Below, in pieces: positions 9,733 to 19,702 of a stretch of 64,000 bases of DNA (its first letter is position 1; every line of letters begins with the position of its first letter). The notes under the pieces are model-generated. The model was not told where the DNA came from. It ran no database searches and saw only the letters and a list, made by a program, of their open reading frames with translations. The position numbers and the translations under genes were made by a program. The stretch is taken from NCBI GenBank assembly GCA_013146195.2, contig CM028382.1, forward strand, positions 114,193,237-114,257,236, given 5' to 3'. Source of the stretch: Codonopsis lanceolata (taxonomy: Eukaryota; Streptophyta; Magnoliopsida; Asterales; Campanulaceae).

Positions 9733-12328
9733 TGCTTGTTTGGCTTTACCGGTTAGCTCGGTTATTTCTCGACTGCCGCTGGCTACTGGATTGCTGGAGT
9801 CGAGCTGGTGGTCGTCTAACCATTGGGTATTCTCTACTCATCGAGCCTCTCGCATCGCTGCGTAAAGCCTCGAATCCCCCATTTCATGTCCAAGTAAACG
9901 ACTTTGTTAAGAAGCAAAGAATCAATGATGGCAAGACAAGAAAAGTTATGCAAAACCGGATAGAGAAGTTAGGGTGTAGCTTCGAGCCGCAGTATCTCGG
10001 ACATTCACTTGGAAAGTTTCCACGTGACGCCCCCAAAATGGATGGGGTACCTCGGGATCCGGGGTGGTTTGTGGTTCGCCCAACCGCCAGATAATCGGGT
10101 AAATTGCGGCTCGGCGTAACGTAGGGAGGTCGAGGTTAACGCGGTCAATCCGGGACCCGATTTTGCCCCTTGCTTCCATCTTTTACTCCGAGAGTTTCTC
10201 GCTGTGGGTTCTCCAAACTTGGCTGGGCTTTGTTTGTATATTTGGCAATGGCTGTTATGGAGATAAGGGCAAAAGGCCTACACGAGATTCTATCGGCCAT
10301 GGTTTCGATCCCGGGCATCCACTTTGTTTGGGTTTTCCGAGAAGTTTAAAGTAATTGGGGTTTGAGCGACCGCAGATACGCCCGGTTTTCTTATCAATGG
10401 AAAAAGAAAGAATTTTCGGAAGAGTTCCATGCTTGGTTCAAAACCGGAAGTCTACGTGCTTTATGTATGAAATTAAAACCTAAGCGTGGTTAAGGTTAAA
10501 AGATAGGAAGGGCGTTGTTCACGATAAGGAACTCAAATACAGTTGGTCTCTAAAGGTAAGCGGAGACCAACTAAGAAGAAATCAAAAATAGAACCATTCT
10601 CTCCTTGAAAGTTGTGACCGACTTCATCAAGGTCCAAGTCGAAGGCCCTAACTCGAGCACTTGGGATCCATACCTATGAGTAAAACTGCCGAAACCTCAT
10701 CTCTCGCTAGGTCATCCCGTGAAATGAAAAGTGCAGGTCGAGGCGCTTTGTTGGTCTCTGGCCTTGATTGGACTGGTTAAAATCGGGATTTTGTGAAGCT
10801 TGTTCGACATCAAGGAGCGCTCGGGAAGGCCCGTCGAACAAAAATGGGAACCCTCGTCATTGCCTGGCTGAGGTGGAGTGGGCGCAGGATTCAATCTGCC
10901 CCTGAGAAGCTCCATGATCATAAGCTCCCCACCTCGATCTCTGAGATGCCTCTACCAGAAGACATCCCACAAGAATCGAGGAACACGGGTTAAACCCGCT
11001 GGTGGAAAAAGGAAATTAATTGAAAACTCCGCAAGCTGGGGTTTAACCGTAAACCAACGAATCCGGCGGGGGCATTGGTCAGCGTTTCCTCGATTTACGG
11101 GTGAAGGTAGTTTTGGGGATGGAAGGAGTTTGATGCGAAAACATCAAAGACATGAAATTCAAAGAAAGTTTTGGCAAAGAAATGGGGGCATGGAGATTTC
11201 GGATTCGACAGTTAACCCGGATGAAGGCGTAAATCAAAGTATAATAAAGCAAAGAAGGCGGAGGAAAAATACCCGTGTAAGAGTGCTTGAGTTGTTGGGG
11301 TAGATTAAGATTCCGCTGAGCCCAAGAAATCACATCGCGGTTGAAGATGGAAGAATCGATCGGGTTGCAATACTCGAGAATTTGAGAATGGGAAAGTTTG
11401 GAATGGAAGTGGTTTCGGCCTTTTTAAAGGAAACCGCCAGTTGGAAGAAATTTCATCATTAAGGTGCAGATGCTTACCGAAGCCAAAATGACTGCAGTAG
11501 CATTTAATGCGTTCGTGGAAGCAGCTGCTTGTCTTTTCGTAAATGGTGACGGTGAGTGGTTCAATTTCCTGGACACAGATACCTAAAAAGAGTTCATGAG
11601 CAACCGCGCATCTAGGTTTGTGTGTCGAACTATTTGGAGCGTGGGATTTAGCGACTGGAAAAATATCTTTCAATTTCTTGGGCTCCTCCTCGTCGAGTAT
11701 GAATACTCGGTGAGGCAAGGAGTGGGGGGGCTCCGAGCTAAGCGAGCCCAACAGCCCAACAGGGCCCGGAGGATTAAAGAACCACATGCAAGGTAAGTCA
11801 ATGACATCCGAAGAGGCAAAGAAGTTGTTGGTGTGTTAAGGTACCTCGCGGTGGGGGCTTAATTAGCAGCAAGGTTGAGGAGCGAGCATGATTTATTATG
11901 CTCGTCCGTGAAAGAGCTGACATTAGTCGGAGTTATTTATATTCGGGCAAGACTGTTTGTTAAAAGCTGAGGACGGTTATTACACCTATCATTAAGGGCC
12001 ATGAAGATCATGGGCAGTTAATGGCATTCATGGGCGATTAATAACGATTATTGATAAAGTTATGCCTTCCGGCGCATATATAAAAGCAAGGCAAAATGTG
12101 ATGAAAGGTATGCGCAATCTTATTCTCTAGCCTAAACTCGGCGAATTGTTAACTCTCTTGTACTAATTCACCGCGCGGGAGGCTTTTTGCAAGGAGTGCC
12201 CCCGCCTTTGCGATTCACGTTTGTTCTTCTTTATTTCAGAGTTGGGCTCAGAGGATCTACAGACACGTTGAAAGCCAGGTGTTTGGATTGGGTTGATTTA
12301 GTGGGTCCAGATTATCTTGGACGCGTCA
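9733..12328 (+). mobile_element. LTR retrotransposon fragment (3' internal part plus 3' LTR), probably Gypsy
   Basis: The sequence is GC-richer than its surroundings and lacks host-gene features. Long but unrecognised open frames lie on both strands, including a 160-codon frame on the minus strand at 11305-11787. A polypurine-tract-like GCGGTGGGGGCTT near 11848-11860 is followed by an LTR-like segment ending in CA at 12328. No gag, protease, reverse transcriptase or integrase motif was seen, so the assignment rests on layout and composition. Gypsy is favoured because of the antisense open frame, as in the element at 55.7-62.2 kb. The left part is lost in the gap. Confidence 0.6.
11857..12328 (+). 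repeat. 3' LTR of the retrotransposon fragment
   Basis: After a purine-rich tract the sequence has LTR architecture: a TATA box (CATATATAAAAGC, about 12075-12087), an R/U5-like region with TATTCTCTAGCCTAAACTCG, and a terminal CA at 12327-12328. The next base starts the duplicated block shared with 4322. The 5' boundary is approximate (a TGTGTTAAGG at about 11832 is an alternative start). The matching 5' LTR is not in the window. Confidence 0.5.
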
Positions 12329-14642
12329 AAATACAATTTTTACGAATTATTTTTATATATTGATTTTGTTTGTAATTAGTTATATGCACATGGACTCTGT
12401 CTGACTTATGAATAGCTTGCCTTGAAATTTGATTTCTACATTATTTTTGTGTAATATTTACTCTATTTATATGTCATTTTTGAATTTAATTCTCTAAATT
12501 AAAAAAGTAAACTCAATTGGAATAGTTTATGTCAACATCATTAAGTGACATTTTTCAAATTCAAATTCAATTTTTTTTTACATAAGCATAACATAAGTGA
12601 TTCCATTTTTGAAAAGTGAGTTTTGGCAAGAAATTTCTAAAAATTATGCACTTCTGTTTTTGTATATAGTACAACACAACCGTGTAATGCACGGTTCAAT
12701 ATTGATATAAATAAAACAATATAAAATTTTAATGATAATCATATAACCGAATAATTATATGTAAAATTACAGGTTTAATATTCATATAAAACAAATTATA
12801 GAAAATTATGTTAATAAAAACAATAACTTTTTTTTAACATATGTGTAAATTGATATCGAAGTGACATGTCCTTGATCAAAACAGTTTACTTTGTACAATA
12901 AAAATTGAAGTTAATCATAGAAAATTATAATCAAAGCACTCGTGCGATGCACGAAGCCAATATTCATATCAATACAATGGTTAAAATTTTAGTGCTGATA
13001 AAATACACAAATGATTGCAACATAAAGATTATGAGTTCGGTGTGTAGAATTGAATATCATAATTTTGTAACATTAAAATTAAGATTATTTTGTTTGGCTC
13101 TCATGTAGAGTTCAATTAAAAATCTAAGCATATAAGCAAATTAATAGAAATAAATTTTTTTTAATGAAAATCAAGAGTCTTTAGGTTTAATTTTTTTTTT
13201 TACATTTGGAGAAAAAAAAATCAATTTTAGTTCTATTCCAATTCTAATATTTTTTATGGATATCAACGATAAAATTTACATTGAAGCCCACAATTCCAAT
13301 TCTAAACAATGGAATTGTAGTTCACTTTCTCTCATTCTCTACTCTGGAGTCTCAACAAAACTTAAATTTACTGATATGTTTCTCGTATTAAAAAATAATA
13401 TTAAAATATATACAAATAAATATATATAAATAAAAGTTACATTAATGTTAAAAAAATTTATAGGGCATATAATATCAGACAAAGGGCAAATTATGTGTGA
13501 TATACTAACATGTTTTGTCATAAAACTTTAAAAACTACACTTTTCAAAATTGGTAATTTTTACAAACTAATTCAAATATTATGGCTCAATTTAAAAATCA
13601 TGCATATAGAAAAATAATTAAAATAGTATATAACCAAGGAAAATAAAATGTAGGGAATGGGTAAGGAAAATGAACTAAAAATTCAAACGATCGATGGATA
13701 GACATCAGAAAATTTGGTTTAAACCATGCTATGAATAACTTTTGGACCGCGACCCGATAAACACTCATAAAACCACGTTGTTTTAATTGATGTATATAAA
13801 TGAAAAAAAAATACTTTTATCCTAGTTTCACCACACATTGTAATTTTTACGCATTTTTTCGGTGATAGTCAATCCCAAGATTACCACCTAAAGAAGGCCC
13901 GACAACGGAAGCTATGACCATCGACTTACCAGAAACTTGTTGGTATGTTCATGTTTCCAAAAATATTTCAAAAACTCTGTTTAACTTCAAAACTCGTTTA
14001 TTAATTTTAATTCGTGATTTACTTCAACTAACAAACAAATTCGATCTGAATGTTGATTAATTTCAACATCAGTATTTTTTTATATCTGAATTTTTAAACA
14101 TGTATAAGTAACTAAAAATCAAAAATTATTGGGTTTCCATTTTTTTATATCTAGCTAGCTGTCTCAAAAAATTTGTTCTATCTCGATTTGTAGATTTTTT
14201 TTAAAATAATAACTTTGGTTATGATGAAATAGAGAAAAAATTGTCAGATCTTGATATTATTATTAATTGATTGTCTGTGAATTAGTTTTACTTTAAAAGT
14301 GTGTGTATATTATTTAGTTTCAAAATCGTTGTTTTATTCCATCTTTATTTTTGTTAGCTCAGATATTGATCGAAAAGAAAAAAAAACTTTGTTTTGTTAT
14401 TTCTCATGTTTCTATTATATATATTTTTTTTAATATACTAAATAAGAATGTAAAAAGGTTTTGGAATCATTTATCCAATCAACTATAATAATGAGATTTT
14501 TAATTTTCAATTTCTAATATAAAAAATTATTTATATATAAATTAAAAGTATTTAAATTTAAAAATCGTTTTAACTAGAACTTTCTAAAACTTGCTGCAAC
14601 CTTTTATATATGTACTAGTAGTTTATGGCGCCGTTAACAATC

Positions 14643-14648
14643 CACGTG
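14643..14648 (+). promoter_or_regulatory. G-box (CACGTG) upstream of the second CONSTANS-LIKE gene
   Basis: Same CACGTG core and flanks as at 6646, about 240 bp before the start codon of the intact gene. It is a candidate site for light- or clock-linked bHLH/bZIP regulation, inferred only from motif and position. Confidence 0.45.
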
Positions 14649-14685
14649 AGGGTCTCTAATTTGAGTAATTTCTTTACCCTTTCCC

Positions 14686-14721
<36 letters not shown>

Positions 14722-14823
14722 GAGACAGTAGGGACGCTAGAAAATCAAAAACGAGGAAAAAAATATCAAGACGATAAGATTCTTCCACTTTGATATTTAA
14801 GTTTGAATTCTTGCAGTTGAAGA

Positions 14824-14853
14824 ATGCTCCTCAGTTTTTCTGTTTTTCCCTAA
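14824..14853 (+). CDS. Upstream ORF of 9 codons in the second CONSTANS-LIKE leader
   Basis: Identical to the uORF at 6831-6860 (MLLSFSVFP), ending 36 bp upstream of the main ATG. It may tune translation if the leader is unspliced; not verified. Confidence 0.3.
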   Translation: MLLSFSVFP

Positions 14854-14889
14854 TCTAAATTTCCGTTTTTCCTCTGTTTCTTACCAACT

Positions 14890-17408
14890 ATGCCGAATTC
14901 TCCTCCAATTCTCTCCCATCCCCAGATCATCAAACCAGACCAAGACGACAACGCCCCAACCCAGTCCCGCCTCTGTGATTTCTGCTCAGACGCCACTGCT
15001 ATCCTCTACTGCCGCGCCGACACCGCCAAGCTCTGCCTCTCCTGCGACCACCAAGTCCACTCTACCAACCAGCTCTTCACCAAACACACCCGTTCCTTAC
15101 TCTGCGACTCTTGCAATTCCACTCCCGCCACCATTTTTTGCTCCACTGATACCCTCGTTCTTTGCCAGAATTGCGACTGGGAACGCCACAATCTCTCTTT
15201 GTCCTCTACTCATGACCGCCGGCCGCTTGAAGGGTTCACTGGGTGTCCGGTGGTTTCGGAGCTGCTGTCTATTTGGGGCTTTGAAGATGTCAGCAAAAAG
15301 GGTTTGATTGCTGGTGGAGATCCAGATGGGTTTGTGGATTCTTTTGGGGCGGATGATGGGTTTTCGGATTACTTTGTTTGGGATACTCCTTCTGTTACGA
15401 GTCTTGATGATTTGATTGTTTCGAGTGGGTCTGAGCATAATCATCAAGCTACGGGTGTTCCTCCTTTACCTAAGGTACTTGTTTCGAAAATCCATTTTCA
15501 TTGCTATTTGAACTGAGCCATCTTGAAATATAATTGGCACGCCGTACCGCAGGTGGAATGAAAAAGACCATTGTATTTGTAAGCATAGTAAAACGGGAAG
15601 TTGTTGCCTTGGTTTTAGTTTCAGCATTGTCTTCTGCTAATTACGTGTTCTGTTTAATGTTCCAAACCGGGTCATTTGGGAACTTCTCGATTCAAGGTCT
15701 TGTTTTTTGTGGTTTAATTGTTTTGGTATTGCTATTCATGTCCACATGTTTGGAAACCGAATTTTTATCATGTTTGTCCTTTTCGTTTCCAGTTTACATT
15801 TTAGGATCTCAAAACTCAATAAGTGTAGTCTTTTACATGTTAGAGCATACGACCTGTTTTGCTGTTTTTATGAGCAAATTCACAGATAAGATCATCTGCC
15901 TTGTATTGTATGCAAATCCCATCTTCTATTCTGCTGCGCACAAGTTATGTTTTATCTAGTAAGATATTCATGTTTTGCTTTTAACCCCCCAACCTCGAAA
16001 TGTCCTATGCTTATTTTAGGTTAATTGTCGGTTTGCGCTTCCATAATTTCTAACATGCTTGAGGATTTTGGTACTGAATCAGAACCGGAATGCTGCTTGC
16101 GGACAACACAAGGATGAGTTGCTACGTCAGCTTCGTGAAATGGCCAAGTTGGAACCTAACCTCGATGATGGGGAACACCGAATTGAACTCCTTGGTGAAT
16201 ATCAAGCCGTACCTCAACAGAACTTCCAATTACATAATTCAGAGGCACCAATATATTTGTCACATGAGGTATGGCTTATTTCTATCCGTTTGCCTCGATT
16301 AGTAAGTTATTGTCTTTCTTCTAGCTTGCTATCTCTTTGCACTCTTTGATCTATAGTTGAGTACACAACAAAGTTCTCTATGAATTTTTAATTGGTTTAG
16401 AAGATTGGAAGGAGTGGTAACTTCACAAGCTAAGGTCTTAGGCTTGATCTCTTCTCGCTCCCAGGCAACAAGGGACTAATTGTAATACTAACGGGACCCA
16501 GTGTGCCACCATGGGAGTTGGTTCATATGAATGGTATTATATGTTTCATGGATTGACGATGATGTTATTATGTTATGTCGTCTGTCTGCTTGTCTACTTA
16601 TTTTGGTTGTGGATCTTTAATATGGTGATCTACTTTTCTATGAGTGGTTGAGAAATGACTTTGATGACCTTCTTAGCTACCTAACTTGAGTTGTTACTTG
16701 GTTTCAAGATATTTTCTTCTAGATCTACTTGAGTTGTTTCTAGGTTTCAAGATATTTTCTTCTAGATCTACTTGTGTTGTTTCTAGCCTTCAAGATATTT
16801 TCTTCTAGATCTACTTGGGAGAAGAATATGCGTGAGCATAACTAGCAAATAATGGCTATGGTTCGCTGAGGAAGAAACGCTTAACCTTAAAACCTATGGA
16901 ATATAATCACTAAATGAAAAAGAAAATTGATTAATCTCGTCCTCTACCTCCAGGCAAGCACATTTCAGTGGTGCAATGAAACTAGCGAGATTGCAGATCA
17001 AGAAATTCCTTCAATCCAACTAGGAAGCTACATTGAGACAAACTGTGTAGTTCCTGACGAAGATTCAGATATTGGTCTCAGTTCAGCTTATGCCAGTGGT
17101 GGTCATGAAGGGCAATCACTGCATCCTGCTATTACAGAGACCGTGCAAGTCTATCCACGTGAATTGAATAGCCAGGAAAGAGACACGGCAATCTGCCGGT
17201 ACAAGGAAAAGAAGAAAACTAGGAGGTAGCTATACATGAGAAATCCAGGACTTATCAAACTGTTATTTATTTTGTGATCCGCTTGTGAAACTGAGAATCT
17301 CGATTTTATTACAACAGATACGACAAGCACATAAGGTATGAATCACGAAAGGTTCGAGCAGAAAGCAGGACAAGGATCAGAGGCCGATTTGCTAAGATGG
17401 ATCGCTAA
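14890..17408 (+). CDS. CONSTANS-LIKE zinc finger protein (two B-boxes + CCT), intact copy
   Basis: Exons 14890-15474, 16083-16268, 16954-17225 and 17318-17408 join to a 377-residue protein with all introns GT-AG. Two B-box zinc fingers occupy residues 29-66 and 72-108 with every Cys/His ligand present. A GFTGCP…ELLSIWGFED segment follows, then an acidic region. Exon 2 encodes NRNAACGQHKDELLRQLREM. A complete CCT domain (about 335-376) ends RIRGRFAKMDR. B-box proteins of this class are nuclear transcriptional regulators linked to photoperiod, light signalling or the clock; CCT contacts DNA together with NF-Y subunits. The exact Arabidopsis counterpart is not certain (the COL9-COL16 type is most likely). 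It differs from copy 1 by Q/R in exon 2 and by the intact CCT reading frame. Confidence 0.93.
16688..16816 (+). repeat. Three tandem copies of a 43-bp unit in intron 2 of the second CONSTANS-LIKE gene
   Basis: Same three-unit minisatellite as at 8694-8822, each unit containing TTCTTCTAGATCTACTT. Confidence 0.85.
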
Positions 17409-17641
17409 AGTATTACTGGTATATCTGCTGAATCGAGGTTGTATAGATGGTAGTCTATGACATATAGCTCATGTCTGATGTCTCATTTGCAGTAATTAGC
17501 TGTATTCGGTTTTTTTTTTTTCAGCAGGTTTATTTTAGAGTGTTTTGTAGAGCCAAAGGTCTGAAATCTTTAGGGTTTCATAGTCCGCAGTCTGAAGTTT
17601 AGTCATGTATGTATCATTTGTTATCAAATCAATAATAAATA

Positions 17642-17650
17642 AAAGTTATT
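17642..17650. repeat. 9-bp target-site duplication of the second Pack-MULE
   Basis: AAAGTTATT directly precedes the element and recurs at 18953-18961 directly after it. The 9-bp length fits a Mutator-like insertion and fixes the element ends. Confidence 0.85.
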
Positions 17651-18952
17651 GGTTTAAATCTCAATTTAGTCATCTTACTTTCGGCCAAAAGTCATTAAGT
17701 TCACTCTATTTTTTTTTCCTCAATTTAATCATTTTACTTGGCTTTGATATTCAATAAGGTCACTTGAGTCATTTTTGTACGTTATGTTGGACGGAAATCA
17801 TTGAAAAGACTAAAATACCCTTATTAAGTTGAAGGGTTTTACTCTCAATATTAAAAGTTGAGGGTTCAACAAGCCCCAAATATCCAAACCCCAGCCCTTC
17901 ATCTTCTCCGGTGAATCATCCCCAAGCAGTCCAGAGCCAAACCCAATCTCTCTTCCTCAGTTCGCCTCCTTCTCCGGCGAGTCTTTTCCAGCCGTGCTCT
18001 CCATCATCTGACTTTGATTACCTGCAGAAAAAGGACAATGGATAAGCTAAGCAGGGATCATTCCCTGCTAAGACTCTCTGGTGTACATATGGGTCAGTAA
18101 AAGCAATATGTATTGGGGGAAACTATTTGGCAGCAATTACACAAGTAAATTGTGTATTTATTTATGGGTAGTAAGATAACCACTTCTCGGTAGGTAGCAA
18201 GTCTGTGGTTATGACTCTTTTAAACTCTCCACGGTGGTTGTGGCTATAGATCGCGGGTTGCACAGCCTGCTCACCATGTTTCGCACGATCTTGAACGGTT
18301 ATAAATATTTGTGAGCTTCAGGTTAGTGTACTTATTGTGCTCCCCATGCTATTGCCTTGCTCAGATGAAGGTTCAAGACTTCAAGTCCTCTGTTGTGTTA
18401 CATTGTCGTGGCCCCATCCTGGCCATCTGTGGGTCTTCACTCAAAAAGCACCCTGCGATTGCCGGCGACCGTCGATTTCATCAGATCGGGGAATTGAGTA
18501 ACTCGTGAACGGAGATCCCGATAGCAGATCACGCCGGCGAGCCAGAATCATTCATTGATTCAGTGAAGGATAAGATCACCGCGACGTTTCATAGCCACGA
18601 TTCGTCTTCATCAGATTCCGACGACGATAAGAAGGCTCGCCGATGTCTTCCGTCAAATCGAAGATCTATCGACTCTTCGGGAGGGAGAAGCATGTGCACA
18701 AGGTCTTGGGCGGCGGAAAGCCGACTGATATTTTCCTATGGAGAGACAAGAAGACCGGCAATTCTTTTCCTGTGGTCAAAGGGTATTTTGGGATTTTCAG
18801 AATTTTTTTTTAAGTTTTCAACAAAAAAATTGGATGGAGTGATGAACTTGATATTTATGTCCAAGTAGAGTGATTAAATTGACGAAAAAAAAAGTAGAGT
18901 GAGCTTAATGAATTTTGGCCGAAAGTAGGGTGACCAAATTGATATTTAAACC
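17651..18952. mobile_element. Pack-MULE carrying a reticulon gene fragment
   Basis: Inverted terminal repeats of about 130 bp start GGTTTAAATCTCAATTTAGT on the left and end TTGATATTTAAACC on the right, with exact AAAGTTATT duplications outside. The interior (about 17860-18780) is GC-richer and includes untranslated-leader-like sequence, an intron-like section (18000-18350), a 65-codon open frame of unknown origin (18311-18508) and a reticulon exon. No transposase is present. It sits about 240 bp downstream of the stop codon of the intact CONSTANS-LIKE gene. Confidence 0.88.
18539..18756 (+). pseudogene. Captured reticulon-like (RTNLB) N-terminal exon, frameshifted
   Basis: One frame reads EPESFIDSVKDKITATFHSH then DSSSSDSDDDKK. 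After a frameshift near 18635-18645 a second frame continues SVKSKIYRLFGREKHVHKVL and GGGKPTDIFLWRDKK. This is the characteristic N-terminus of plant reticulon-like B proteins, which shape tubular endoplasmic reticulum. The membrane hairpins of the reticulon domain are absent. The fragment lies inside a Pack-MULE and cannot encode a functional reticulon. Confidence 0.85.
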
Positions 18953-18961
18953 AAAGTTATT

Positions 18962-19702
18962 CGGTTGTACAGTAAATTACAAAACCTTAATATGTATTTT
19001 TAGTTGCTCTATAAGAATGATTTTTGGAAGACTTTTGGTAGTTTTATAAAACTGAGTTTAGTGTAAAATATGTTAGTCCAAGGAAAATCACTCAATTCTT
19101 TATAGGAAACATGACTAAATGAGTGTTTTTCATGCAATATTTAGGGACTTTGGTTTTTGGTTTTTTTACTCTCTCTCTTTGGCCCACCTGTTTTTTTCTA
19201 GTCTATCTTACTTTTTCTTCAATTATTACACAACAAAAACATTAAACTTGAAATCCAACCTCTAAATCACTATGTCAATCAAGCCCTAAATTACCTGAGC
19301 TCGATAAGTCATTTCCCGGAAAATGAAGTTGTAGTCGGTTGAAGCTATTTCCCTTCATTATTTTCAATGAAAATGGCTCGCTTTAGGGAGAGATATAGAG
19401 AGAAATTGTGGGATCAAGAAAAACTATCCTAAAAGCACAGAAGTAGTTTTACATTCTGAGAAATTATATATATTGAAATGAAGAGGAATTTGTCTTCAGT
19501 AAAATGGGAGAGCTTTTGTAGGAGTAATAAAAATATCCAACTGAGAAATTTGTTTTTAAGTAGGAGGATATGATACAATAGGAATTAGGAAGAAGCAAAT
19601 AATCAAATTATAGGTCTTACAAGCCTAATTCCTAGTTTACAGGGCTGCATTTTATGCAGAAACTGGAGATTAAATAAATAGACCCATGGTTGCAGTTGCA
19701 CT
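18962..19702. other. Intergenic DNA between convergent genes, no gene seen
   Basis: AT-rich sequence between the MULE downstream of the CONSTANS-LIKE gene and the 3' end of the minus-strand CASP-like gene. No coding or RNA features recognised. Confidence 0.6.

Larger units (their letters stand above)
12329..17628 (+). repeat. Duplicated block, copy 2 (contains the second CONSTANS-LIKE gene)
   Basis: This near-identical partner of 4322-9631 includes the same AT-rich upstream DNA, Helitron end fragments (about 12610-12960), leader, gene and 3' region. Differences are single bases and short indels, for example near 14370 and in the CT repeat. Beyond 17628 this copy continues into unique sequence while copy 1 stops at the gap. 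Confidence 0.95.
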
